Shown one piece after another: positions 8,549 through 16,055 of a DNA stretch of 64,000 nt. The translations under genes and the position numbers were made by a program. The stretch covers positions 310,001 through 374,000 of the forward strand of contig OZ251578.1 in assembly GCA_965243835.1 (NCBI GenBank), read 5' to 3'. The first letter of the stretch is position 1. Each line of letters begins with the position of its first letter. This DNA comes from G965202665 sp965243835. Lineage in GTDB: Bacteria; Actinomycetota; Acidimicrobiia; Spongiisociales; Spongiisociaceae. The notes beneath the pieces were generated by a model. It saw only the letters and a list, made by a program, of their open reading frames with translations. It was not told the origin of the DNA and did not search any database.

Positions 8549-9412
8549 ATGAACAACCTGAAGACGGTGGCTCTGCTGAGCTTCATGAGCGCCTTGGTGT
8601 GGCTGTTGGGGATCGCCCTGTTCCGGGGGGTGACGGGGATCGTCATCGGACTGGCGCTGGCGGTGGGTATCAACCTGGTCGTCTACTTCTTCTCCGACAA
8701 GTTGGCCTTGCGGGCCAGCAAGGCCCGGCCGCTGGAGGAGCATGAGGCCCCCGGCCTTTACTCCACCGTCCGCCACCTGGCCGCCCTCGCCGAAATGCCG
8801 ATGCCGTCCCTGCACATCATCGACTCCCCCCAGCCCAACGCCTTCGCCACCGGGCGCCACCCCCGCCATGCGGCGGTGGCGGTCACCACCGGCATCCTGG
8901 AGGTTATGACGCAGGACGAGCTGGAGGGGGTGCTGGCCCACGAACTGTCCCATGTCCGCAACCGGGACATCCTCATTTCCTCCATCGCGGCCATGCTGGC
9001 CGCCGCCCTGACCATCTTCGCCCGCATGGCTTTCTGGTTCGGAGGCGGCCGGGATCGCAACGCCCTCAACCTGATCCTGACCATCGCGGCCCTGATTCTG
9101 GCCCCGGTGGCGGGCGTCATTATCCGCATGGCCATCTCCCGGGCCCGGGAATATCAGGCGGACGCCACCGGAGCCGAGATGACCGGGCAACCGCTCAGCC
9201 TGGCCCGGGCTTTGGACAAGATCGGATCGGCCACCAAACGGACGCCGCTGGAGGTCAATCCCACGGTCAGCCCCCTGTTCATCGACGACCCTTTGAAAGC
9301 CTTCGGACGCCGGGACGGCCGGCGCCCGGGGACCTTTGGGAAAATGTTCGCCACCCATCCGCCGATCGAGGATCGCATCCGCCGCCTGGAGGAGATGTAT
9401 TACCGCCACTGA
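8549..9412 (+). CDS. htpX: Protease HtpX homolog (membrane zinc metalloprotease)
   Basis: 287 residues. Two N-terminal membrane segments, then the M48 peptidase domain with zinc motif HELSH (His131, Glu132, His135) and a third ligand in the AREYQADATGAEM helix. A pair of hydrophobic stretches follows the motif. HtpX degrades misfolded membrane proteins with the active site on the cytoplasmic face. The C-terminal MFATHPPIEDRIRRL is characteristic. It stands alone between the catabolic cluster and the tRNAs, with its own apparent leaderless promoter. Confidence 0.93.
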   Translation: MNNLKTVALLSFMSALVWLLGIALFRGVTGIVIGLALAVGINLVVYFFSDKLALRASKARPLEEHEAPGLYSTVRHLAALAEMPMPSLHIIDSPQPNAFATGRHPRHAAVAVTTGILEVMTQDELEGVLAHELSHVRNRDILISSIAAMLAAALTIFARMAFWFGGGRDRNALNLILTIAALILAPVAGVIIRMAISRAREYQADATGAEMTGQPLSLARALDKIGSATKRTPLEVNPTVSPLFIDDPLKAFGRRDGRRPGTFGKMFATHPPIEDRIRRLEEMYYRH

Positions 9413-9489
9413 ACCGCGGCGGTTGGTTTCCCAAACCTTTCGCCTGCGGCTAGTATTCGCAAACCGCCCGCGCCGGGCGGCGCCTCGGA

Positions 9490-9571
9490 GCCGGGATGCC
9501 CGAGCGGCCAAAGGGAGCAGACTGTAAATCTGCCGGCTAAGCCTACGGAGGTTCGAATCCTTCTCCCGGCA
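9490..9571 (+). tRNA. tRNA-Tyr (GTA)
   Basis: Seven-base acceptor stem GCCGGGA/TCCCGGC, anticodon GTA at 9524-9526, a long variable arm as in class II tRNAs, and GGTTCGAATCC T-arm. CCA is not encoded. Confidence 0.95.
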
Positions 9572-9621
9572 CCGACCAGAACCGGACCGAACCCGGAACT
9601 GGTATCCTGACAAGACCCATC

Positions 9622-9695
9622 GCCCCCTTAGCTCAGTTGGCCAGAGCGCCTCCATGGTAAGGAGGAGGTCTCCGGTTCGAATCCGGAAGGGGGCT
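9622..9695 (+). tRNA. tRNA-Thr (GGT)
   Basis: Cloverleaf with acceptor GCCCCCT/AGGGGGC, anticodon stem CCTCC/GGAGG with loop ATGGTAA (anticodon GGT), T-arm CGGTTCGAATCCG. It corresponds to thrT, which precedes metT and rpmG in mycobacteria. CCA not encoded. Confidence 0.95.
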
Positions 9696-9716
9696 CGACG
9701 GCCTTGGGCCGCAGGC

Positions 9717-9790
9717 GGCGGCGTAGCTCAGTCGGTAAGAGCGCTCGACTCATAATCGAGAGGTCGGCAGTTCAAGTCTGCCCGCCGCTA
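9717..9790 (+). tRNA. tRNA-Met (CAT), probably elongator
   Basis: Acceptor GGCGGCG/CGCCGCT, anticodon stem CTCGA/TCGAG with loop CTCATAA, anticodon CAT at 9751-9753. It lacks the three G-C pairs of an initiator anticodon stem. Position after tRNA-Thr matches mycobacterial metT, so elongator Met is favoured over lysidine-modified tRNA-Ile. Confidence 0.88.
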
Positions 9791-9869
9791 CAATCAACCC
9801 GAATCAACCCGACCAACCCGTAAAACACCCGGTCAACCGGACCGCAAAGACGCAAAGGAGGAGCAAACG

Positions 9870-11060
9870 ATGGCTAAGGCGAGGTTTGAGCGTTCGAAGC
9901 CGCATGTGAATGTGGGGACGATGGGTCATATTGATCATGGGAAGACGACGTTGACGGCGGCGGTGACGCGGGTGTTGGCGGAGCGGGTGGGGGGTGTGAA
10001 TGTTTTTTCGGCGTTTGAGGATATTGATAAGGCGCCGGAGGAGCGGGAGCGGGGGATTACGATTTCGATTGCGCATGTGGAGTATGAGACGGCTTTGCGT
10101 CATTATGCGCATGTGGATATGCCGGGGCATGCGGATTATATTAAGAATATGATTACGGGGGCGGCGCAGGTGGATGGGGCGGTGTTGGTGGTGTCGGCGG
10201 CGGATGGGCCGATGCCGCAGACGCGGGAGCATGTGTTGTTGGCGCGGCAGGTGGGGGTGCCGTGTGTGGTGGTGGCGTTGAATAAGGTGGATTTGGTGGA
10301 TGATGGGGAGTTGTTGGATTTGGTGGAGTTGGAGGTGCGGGAGTTGTTGGGGGAGTATGGGTTTGATGGGGATGGGGCGCCGGTGGTGCGGGTGTCGGCC
10401 CTGTTGGCGTTGGAGGGTGATGAGGGGGCGGGGGATGGGGTGATGGAGCTTTTGGGGGCGGTGGATGGGTTTGTGCCGGTGCCGGAGCGGCCGGTGGATT
10501 TGCCGTTTTTGATGCCGATTGAGGATGTGTTTTCGATTACGGGGCGGGGGACGGTGGTGACGGGGAAGGTGGAGTCGGGGGTGTTGCGGGTGGGGGGGGA
10601 TGTGGAGGTGGTGGGGATTAGGGAGACGCGGCGGTCGGTGGCGACGGGGGTGGAGATGTTTCGGAAGTTGTTGGATGAGGGGAGGGCGGGGGATAATGTG
10701 GGTGTGTTGCTGAGGGGGGTGGGGAAGGATGAGGTGGAGCGGGGGCAGGTGTTGGCGGCTCCGGGGTCGATTACGCCGCATACGGTGTTTGATGCGCAGG
10801 TGTATGTGTTGACTAGGGAGGAGGGGGGTCGGCATAATCCGTTTTTCGGGGGTTATCAGCCGCAGTTTTATTTCCGGACGACGGACGTGACGGGTCGGGT
10901 GGAGTTGCCGGGGGGGGTGGAGATGGTGATGCCGGGGGATAACACGGTGATGACCGTCACCCTGGGTTCCCCGATCGCGATGGACGAGGGGCTGCGGTTC
11001 GCCATCCGGGAAGGCGGACGCACCGTCGGCGCCGGCACCGTCACCAAAATCCACAAATAG
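9870..11060 (+). CDS. tuf: Elongation factor Tu, with aberrant G+T-rich codon use
   Basis: 396 residues with every GTPase box: GHIDHGKTT, RGITI, DMPGHADY, NKVD and an SAL box, then domains 2 and 3. EF-Tu-GTP delivers aminoacyl-tRNA to the ribosome. The G3 box reads MPGH where most EF-Tu have CPGH; I recall the same change in streptomycete EF-Tu3. From the first codon to about 10840 third positions are almost only G or T: Leu is TTG, Asp GAT, His CAT, Phe TTT. The last 40 codons return to the C-ending codons of the neighbours. Location after tRNAs and upstream of secE-nusG is the tufB position. Strong AGGAGGAG-type ribosome site. Confidence 0.95.
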   Translation: MAKARFERSKPHVNVGTMGHIDHGKTTLTAAVTRVLAERVGGVNVFSAFEDIDKAPEERERGITISIAHVEYETALRHYAHVDMPGHADYIKNMITGAAQVDGAVLVVSAADGPMPQTREHVLLARQVGVPCVVVALNKVDLVDDGELLDLVELEVRELLGEYGFDGDGAPVVRVSALLALEGDEGAGDGVMELLGAVDGFVPVPERPVDLPFLMPIEDVFSITGRGTVVTGKVESGVLRVGGDVEVVGIRETRRSVATGVEMFRKLLDEGRAGDNVGVLLRGVGKDEVERGQVLAAPGSITPHTVFDAQVYVLTREEGGRHNPFFGGYQPQFYFRTTDVTGRVELPGGVEMVMPGDNTVMTVTLGSPIAMDEGLRFAIREGGRTVGAGTVTKIHK

Positions 11061-11087
11061 GATCATCCGCCGACCAAGGGAGGCGTA

Positions 11088-11267
11088 ATGGCTAAAAAAG
11101 GCAATCGCATCAAAATCACCCTGGAATGCACCGAGGCCAAGGCGGAGGGCAGGCCCCCGTCCCGGTACATCACCACCAAGAACCGCAACAACACGCAGGG
11201 GCGGTTGGAGCTCCGCAAATACAATCCGTTCCTGCGCCGGCACACCCTGCACCGCGAGATCCGTTAG
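11088..11267 (+). CDS. rpmG: 50S ribosomal protein L33
   Basis: 59 residues, beginning AKKGNRIKITLECTEAK and ending RKYNPFLRRHTLHREIR, the complete bacterial L33 fold. One zinc-ribbon Cys survives (LEC) and the other three are absent, so it is the zinc-free or degenerate type. AAGGGAGG ribosome site seven bases before ATG. Third positions are C-rich, in sharp contrast with tuf 30 bases upstream. Between tRNA-Met and the HadAB-like gene exactly as in mycobacteria. Confidence 0.93.
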   Translation: MAKKGNRIKITLECTEAKAEGRPPSRYITTKNRNNTQGRLELRKYNPFLRRHTLHREIR

Positions 11268-11311
11268 GCCGCCGGCCCGCGCCGGACGGGTTGCGCAAGG
11301 CGGGCGGAACG

Positions 11312-12184
11312 GTGAGTTCCCTGGAATCCCTGGCGGGGCGTTCCTATGGGCCCTTTCGGTTGCGGCTGGCGGCCGAGAAGGTAGCCGAATACGTGCACGC
11401 CACGGGCGATGAACCGGAGCGCTGGACCGAATACGCCCCGCCCTCCTATGCGGGAGCGGTTCTGTTTACGGCCGCCCCCTCCTTTCTGAACGATCCGCAG
11501 GCGGCCGCCGCCGCCCGGTTGCTCATCCACGGCGAGCAGACTTTCCGCTGGCCCGCCCCTTGGCGGGTCGATGCGCGGGTCGTCGCCCGGGGGCGGGTGG
11601 AGCGCATCCGGGAACGGGGGGGAGTGGCTTTCGCCACATTTGTGATGGAGGCCTCCGACGAGGCGGGGCGGCCGGTGCTGTCTTCCAAATCGGTGTTTTT
11701 GATGTCGGGGGAGCGCCCCCCCGGGGGAGAGGCCCCGGAGCGCCCGCCGCCCACCCCCGAAGCCCGGCGGGAAACCGCCCTCCCCGTTCCGGGTCCGGTT
11801 CCCGAGGCGGGAGGTTCCTTTCCGCCTTTGCCCAAGTCGGCCAGCCGGGCCGACCTGGTGCGCTACGCGGCCGCGGCCGCCGATTTCAACCCGGTGCATT
11901 GGGATCACCGCCGGGCGGTGGAGTCGGGGGTGGGCGGGGTGATCTGCCACGGCCTGCTGTTGGCGGCCTGGGCGACGCAACCCGCCGTGGCCGCCGTCCG
12001 CCGCCCCGACCCGCTGGCCGAGGCCCGATTTCGGTTCCGGGCCCCGTTGCCCCCCGACGTCCAAGCCCGGGTGGAGGCGGCGGTTGCGGAACGCTCCGGG
12101 GGGTCGGCGACGGTGAAATCAACCGTGGCGTCGGGGTCGGAAGAGAACGTGTCCGCTTCCCTGCACCTGCGGGAGGATCTATGA
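11312..12184 (+). CDS. Fused (3R)-hydroxyacyl-ACP dehydratase, HadA-HadB-like (MaoC family)
   Basis: About 290 residues from GTG at 11312 (TTG at 11291 is an alternative). The N-terminal half resembles the FAS1-like/MaoC_N hotdog of HadA (GRSYGPFRLRLAAEKVAEY..., then PSYAGAVLF). After a proline-rich linker the C-terminal half carries the hydratase-2 motif DFNPVHWDHRRA..GVGGVICHG, with the catalytic Asp and His of HadB. In Mycobacterium hadA and hadB (and hadC) are separate genes at this same place and dehydrate beta-hydroxyacyl-ACP in FAS-II or mycolate elongation. Here one polypeptide holds both hotdogs. Inactive plus active hotdog halves in cis is inference from those relatives. Confidence 0.82.
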   Translation: MSSLESLAGRSYGPFRLRLAAEKVAEYVHATGDEPERWTEYAPPSYAGAVLFTAAPSFLNDPQAAAAARLLIHGEQTFRWPAPWRVDARVVARGRVERIRERGGVAFATFVMEASDEAGRPVLSSKSVFLMSGERPPGGEAPERPPPTPEARRETALPVPGPVPEAGGSFPPLPKSASRADLVRYAAAAADFNPVHWDHRRAVESGVGGVICHGLLLAAWATQPAVAAVRRPDPLAEARFRFRAPLPPDVQARVEAAVAERSGGSATVKSTVASGSEENVSASLHLREDL

Positions 12185-12280
12185 CGGGTTCGGGCGGCGG
12201 GGTTGCGGTAGGGTGGCGGTGATGAACGCGCGCGCCGCATCCGGGACGGGGGAGAACGCGCCGCCCTGCGGGAGGGGCCG

Positions 12281-12856
12281 GTGACCGCGCCTGGTAACCC
12301 GGCCCCCGACCGGCGGGTCAAAACGGACATCAGCCGCTTGGTAGAGCGCTCTCGGCAGGGCGACGGGGCGGCCTTCAGCGAGTTGGTTCGCATACATCAA
12401 CCGGAGGTTTACACTTTGGCCGTTCGTTTGACGGGCGACCGCACTTTGGCGGCGGACGTAACCCAGGAGGCGATGGTGCGCGCGTGGCGTTCCATCGGCC
12501 GCTTCCGCGGGGAGGCGGCTTTCTCCACCTGGCTGTACCGGATCACCGCCAATACGGCTTGGACCTGGAAAGGACGGGCCGCTCGGCATGCCGGGGCGGA
12601 GCTGGACCAGGCTCCCCCCCGGTTGCTCGCCGACCGGAGCCGCGACCCGGAAGCGGCCGGGGAACGGGCCGAGTTGCGGGCCCGGTTGGATCGGGCCCTG
12701 GGCCAGTTGCCCGCCGCGCAGCGGAGCATGGTGATTCTCAAAGACGTATACGGATGGTCGCATAAGGAGATCGCCGACGCGTTGTCCATTTCGGTGACGG
12801 CGGCCAAGGTGCGGTTGCACCGCGCTCATCTCAAACTGCGGGAACTGCTGAGGTGA
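12281..12856 (+). CDS. ECF-family RNA polymerase sigma factor
   Basis: 191 residues from GTG, with GGAGGGG just upstream. Region 2 includes DVTQEAMVRAWRSIGRFRGE and FSTWLYRITANTA; region 4 includes LPAAQRSMVILKDVYGWSHK and EIADALSISVTAAKVRLHRA, the -35-binding helix-turn-helix. No region 1.1 or 3, as in extracytoplasmic-function sigmas. It is followed after four bases by a putative anti-sigma factor, the standard ECF pairing. Its insertion between the dehydratase and tRNA-Trp/secE is not part of the mycobacterial order. Confidence 0.9.
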   Translation: MTAPGNPAPDRRVKTDISRLVERSRQGDGAAFSELVRIHQPEVYTLAVRLTGDRTLAADVTQEAMVRAWRSIGRFRGEAAFSTWLYRITANTAWTWKGRAARHAGAELDQAPPRLLADRSRDPEAAGERAELRARLDRALGQLPAAQRSMVILKDVYGWSHKEIADALSISVTAAKVRLHRAHLKLRELLR

Positions 12857-12860
12857 GACA

Positions 12861-13274
12861 ATGACCGGCTCCCGCGCCTGGACCGCCCGCCTCGCCCGCT
12901 CCCGCCCGGGACGGGAACTGGCGCGCCGCGGCCGGTGCGCGGCGGCGTCCGCCCTCCTCTATTCGGTGGAGTCGGGGGAGCGCGCCTTCCCCGCCCCGTT
13001 GCGCCGTCACTTTCGGTCCTGCCTGTCCTGTCAGGCGGCGGCCGGTCGGCAACGGCGGGCGCTGAGCCTGTTGCGGTCGTTGCGGGAAGTCGTCGAGCCG
13101 CTCCCTCCCGGTTGGTCCGCCGTTCCCTTTCCGTCCGCGGTGCGGGTCCCCTCCTTTGCGGAAACCCTTTCTCGCCGGAGTCGGGCGGCGATGGTTTCCA
13201 CGGTGTCGGTGGTGTCGGTGGCGGCGGTGGGGGCGGCCTGGGCCGGGATCAAAGCCCGCGCCCAGACCGGCTGA
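12861..13274 (+). CDS. Putative membrane anti-sigma factor with HxxxCxxC zinc motif
   Basis: 137 residues. RRHFRSCLSCQAAAGRQRR contains the H-x3-C-x2-C signature of zinc-binding anti-sigma domains. A single hydrophobic segment near residues 107-130 (AAMVSTVSVVSVAAVGAAWAG) would anchor it in the membrane. It follows the ECF sigma gene by four bases, so the two are almost certainly co-translated. By analogy it would hold the sigma factor inactive until a redox or envelope signal. The assignment rests on the short motif and context. Confidence 0.65.
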   Translation: MTGSRAWTARLARSRPGRELARRGRCAAASALLYSVESGERAFPAPLRRHFRSCLSCQAAAGRQRRALSLLRSLREVVEPLPPGWSAVPFPSAVRVPSFAETLSRRSRAAMVSTVSVVSVAAVGAAWAGIKARAQTG

Positions 13275-13330
13275 CCCGCCCCGGTTTCCATCCGCGGGCT
13301 CTCCCCATCGCGCATTGTCCGGCCATCGGT

Positions 13331-13360
13331 TTAGACAGCGGAGGGCATCTCGTATATAAT
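13331..13360 (+). promoter_or_regulatory. Promoter of tRNA-Trp-secE-nusG
   Basis: TTAGAC (13331-13336) and a perfect TATAAT (13355-13360) separated by 18 bases, with the tRNA 5' end 14 bases downstream. A sigma-70 type promoter likely to drive tRNA-Trp and perhaps secE-nusG-rplKA. Confidence 0.6.
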
Positions 13361-13373
13361 GGGGGTCCGGCCG

Positions 13374-13449
13374 AGGGGCGTAGCTCGAAATTGGTTAGAG
13401 CGCCGGTCTCCAAAACCGGAGGTTGGGGGTTCGAGTCCCTCCGCCCCTG
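13374..13449 (+). tRNA. tRNA-Trp (CCA)
   Basis: Acceptor AGGGGCG/CGCCCCT, anticodon stem CCGGT/ACCGG, loop CTCCAAA giving anticodon CCA at 13410-13412. Directly upstream of secE, the conserved actinobacterial trpT position. Confidence 0.95.
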
Positions 13450-13479
13450 CCCCGCTAAAACACCCGACAGGAAGAAAAA

Positions 13480-13794
13480 ATGAACCGCGAGATGAGACGA
13501 CTCGCCGAGCGCGAGGAACGCCGCAAAGGCGGGCGCGAAGAGCGCGGCCGCCGGTCGCCCACGACCGGGTCCGGTGCTCCCGCCGGCGAGAAACAAAATA
13601 TATTTAAACGGTTGCTCGGGTTCCTGCGCGAGGTACGGGTGGAACTTATGCGGGTGGCTTGGCCGAGCCGCAAGCAGATGGTCGCTTTTACCACCGTTAC
13701 CCTTATCACCTCCGCCGCCCTTACCGGGTTCGTTTTCCTGCTGGACATCGCCTTCGGGCGGGTGGTGATCACCTTTATCCGGACGTTGACGTAA
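13480..13794 (+). CDS. secE: Preprotein translocase subunit SecE
   Basis: 104 residues: a charged N-terminal extension, the conserved FLREVRVELMRVAWPSRKQM amphipathic region, and one membrane segment (TVTLITSAALTGFVFLLDIAF). SecE clamps the SecY channel. Its stop overlaps the nusG start (TAATG), so the two are translationally coupled. Confidence 0.94.
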   Translation: MNREMRRLAEREERRKGGREERGRRSPTTGSGAPAGEKQNIFKRLLGFLREVRVELMRVAWPSRKQMVAFTTVTLITSAALTGFVFLLDIAFGRVVITFIRTLT

Positions 13795-14801
13795 TGAGCG
13801 CGTCCGAGCGCTCCCCCGACCTTGAGGTCGAAACCGTCGAGGAAGATTCTTCTTCGGTCGGCACCTTGGGGGCCGCTTTCCTGCAGGCCGGGTTCGGCGC
13901 CGACGGCACCATGCTCCCGCCGGAGGAACTCCCCGAAATACCCGAGGAGGAGGCTCCGGCAGCGGAGGAGGGAGCCGAGGGCTCGCTGGACGATGAACTG
14001 CCGGAGTGGGCCAGGCGAAGTGCCCCCGAACCCGATGAAGACCCCGATCCGTGGGGGTTGACATCTGCCGCGCAGGCGGTCGCGCCTGCGGCCTTGGACG
14101 ACGCGGAGGCGACCGGTCCCCCGCCCGGCTCGGAGGAGGCTTGGTCCTTCAGCGAGGGAGTGGCGGCCCGGTCGGAGAGGACGGAGGGCGTCGCCCCCCC
14201 CGCGGTTGTCGAGCCGGAGCCGGAGCCGGCGGAAGCCGGGGAGGAGGACCCGACCAGTCCCTTCGACCTGCCCGGCGACTGGTTTGTGATCAACTCCTAC
14301 TCCGGGCATGAGAAAAAGGTGAAAGCCAACCTGTCCACCCGCACCACCACCATGCATATGGAAGATCGCATCTTCGACGTGGTCATCCCCACCGAGAAGG
14401 TGGTGGAAATCAAAGGGGGGCGCAAGGAGGAAGTGGAACGCAAAATGTTCCCCGGTTACCTCTTGGTGCGGATGTATATGGACGACGATTCCTGGCTGAT
14501 GGTGCGGAATACGCCGGGGGTGACCGCTTTCGTGGGCAGCGGAACCAAGCCGGTTCCCCTTTCCCGCCGGGAAGTGGAGCGGTTTCTGGGTCTCAAAAAA
14601 GAAGCCTCCAAGAAGCCGCCCCGGTTCAAGCCCGCCTGGGAGATCGGGGAGACGGTGCGGGTGGTGGCCGGTCCCTTCGCCGACTTCAACGGGATCGTGG
14701 AGGACATCAACGTCGATCAACAGAAGGTGACCGTTCTGGTGGAAATTTTCGGCCGGGATACCCCGACCGAGCTCGGGTTCGAGGACATTCAGAAGCAGTG
14801 A
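13794..14801 (+). CDS. nusG: Transcription termination/antitermination protein NusG with long acidic N-terminal extension
   Basis: 335 residues. The first 160 are rich in Glu, Asp, Pro and Ala and have no visible fold. The NGN domain starts at GDWFVINSYSGHEKKVKANL and includes KMFPGYLLVRM; the KOW domain is GETVRVVAGPFADFNGIVED. NusG binds RNA polymerase and links it to Rho or ribosomes. Ordinary NusG is about 180 residues and mycobacterial NusG has an acidic extension of roughly 50, so this is unusually long. ATG at 13794 overlaps the secE stop, which supports the start. Confidence 0.92.
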   Translation: MSASERSPDLEVETVEEDSSSVGTLGAAFLQAGFGADGTMLPPEELPEIPEEEAPAAEEGAEGSLDDELPEWARRSAPEPDEDPDPWGLTSAAQAVAPAALDDAEATGPPPGSEEAWSFSEGVAARSERTEGVAPPAVVEPEPEPAEAGEEDPTSPFDLPGDWFVINSYSGHEKKVKANLSTRTTTMHMEDRIFDVVIPTEKVVEIKGGRKEEVERKMFPGYLLVRMYMDDDSWLMVRNTPGVTAFVGSGTKPVPLSRREVERFLGLKKEASKKPPRFKPAWEIGETVRVVAGPFADFNGIVEDINVDQQKVTVLVEIFGRDTPTELGFEDIQKQ

Positions 14802-14810
14802 GGACTGATA

Positions 14811-15239
14811 ATGGGTAGAAAAACGGTAACCGCCATTCTGAAACTGCAGATACCGGCCGGGGAGGCCAGTCCGGCCCCTCCGGTTGGGCCGGCCTTGGGT
14901 CAGTACGGGGTGAACATTATGGAGTTCGTCAAGGCGTACAACGACGCCACTGCCGGCCAGGCGGGCACCATTATCCCCGCCGAGATCACCATCTACGGCG
15001 ACCATTCGTTCACTTTCATCACCAAAACCCCCCCGGCGGCGGTGTTGCTCCGGCAAGCGGCCCGGATCGAGAAAGGCTCCGCCGAGCCGCATGTCGACAA
15101 GGTGGCGACGGTAACCAGGGAGCAGTTGCGCGGCATCGCCGAAACCAAACTGCCCGATCTGAACACCGACGATGTGGAAAGCGCCATGAAGATCGTGGCC
15201 GGAACCGCCCGTTCCATGGGAATAGAAGTCGAGAGCTAG
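14811..15239 (+). CDS. rplK: 50S ribosomal protein L11
   Basis: 142 residues: KLQIPAGEASPAPPVGPALG opens the thiostrepton-loop N-domain, and SFTFITKTPPAAVLLRQAA and the C-terminal RNA-binding domain with ARSMGIEVE follow. Full length for L11. Ten bases after nusG, before rplA, in the usual order. GAGGACTGATA supplies a weak ribosome site. Confidence 0.96.
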   Translation: MGRKTVTAILKLQIPAGEASPAPPVGPALGQYGVNIMEFVKAYNDATAGQAGTIIPAEITIYGDHSFTFITKTPPAAVLLRQAARIEKGSAEPHVDKVATVTREQLRGIAETKLPDLNTDDVESAMKIVAGTARSMGIEVES

Positions 15240-15295
15240 GTCTCGCAAGTTGGGAGAGCCGCCGCCGGCGGTTCGCACGGACCAAGGAGGAAAAG

Positions 15296-16003
15296 ATGGC
15301 CCGTTCGGGTAAAAGATACAACGCGGCGCGGGCGTCCTACGACAAGTACGCCGCCTATCAGCCGGAGCAGGCGGTGGAGTTGGTCAAGCAGATGGCCACC
15401 GCCTCCTTCGACGAGACGGTGGAGGCCGCTTACCGGTTGGGGATCGACGCCCGCCAGGCCGATCAGGGGTTGCGGGGCACGGTCAGTTTGCCGCACGGCA
15501 CCGGCAAGACGGTGCGGGTGGCGGTGTTCGCCTCCGGCGAACGTCAGAATGAAGCCGAGCAGGCCGGGGCCGAGGTGGTGGGCGGCGAGGAGTTGGTGGA
15601 GTCCATCGCCGGCGGCGGGGAGTTGGCTTTCGACGTGGCCATCGCCACCCCCGACATGATGCCCAAAGTAGGCAAGTTGGGGAAGGTGCTGGGCCCGCGC
15701 GGCCTGATGCCCAACCCCAAGTCCGGCACCGTGACCATGGAGGTGGGCCGGACTGTGGAAGAGTTCAAGGGGGGCCGGATCGAATACCGCAACGACCGGT
15801 TGGGAAACGTGGCCGCCCCCATCGGCCGGGCCTCTTTCGAGGCGCGCTCCCTGTTCGAGAACCTGGCGGCCCTGACCGCCGAGATCCTGCGGGCCAAACC
15901 GCCTTCCGCCAAAGGGGCCTACGTGCGCAACCTGTCCCTGTCCTCCACCATGGGCCCCGGCGTCAAAGTGGACGTCTCCCGCCTGGACCGCCTAACGGCC
16001 TAA
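15296..16003 (+). CDS. rplA: 50S ribosomal protein L1
   Basis: 235 residues with L1 signatures SLPHGTGKTVRVAVFA, KVGKLGKVLGPRGLMPNPKS and GTVTMEVGRTVEEFKGGRIE. Strong AAGGAGGAAAAG ribosome site. L1 commonly represses its own operon by binding mRNA; no such site was identified here. rplJ and rplL do not follow: the next gene is convergent. Confidence 0.96.
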   Translation: MARSGKRYNAARASYDKYAAYQPEQAVELVKQMATASFDETVEAAYRLGIDARQADQGLRGTVSLPHGTGKTVRVAVFASGERQNEAEQAGAEVVGGEELVESIAGGGELAFDVAIATPDMMPKVGKLGKVLGPRGLMPNPKSGTVTMEVGRTVEEFKGGRIEYRNDRLGNVAAPIGRASFEARSLFENLAALTAEILRAKPPSAKGAYVRNLSLSSTMGPGVKVDVSRLDRLTA

Positions 16004-16026
16004 CCCGCCCCCGGCCGGGGCGCGGG
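16004..16026 (+). terminator. GC-rich hairpin after rplA
   Basis: CCCGC-CCCCGGCCGGGG-CGCGGG immediately after the rplA stop, in the 52-base gap to the convergent sulfurtransferase. There is no T-run, so it may be a bidirectional stall or RNA-stability structure, not a classical intrinsic terminator. Confidence 0.4.
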
Positions 16027-16055
16027 CTGGGCCCGTACGACTTGCGGGCGGGGGG

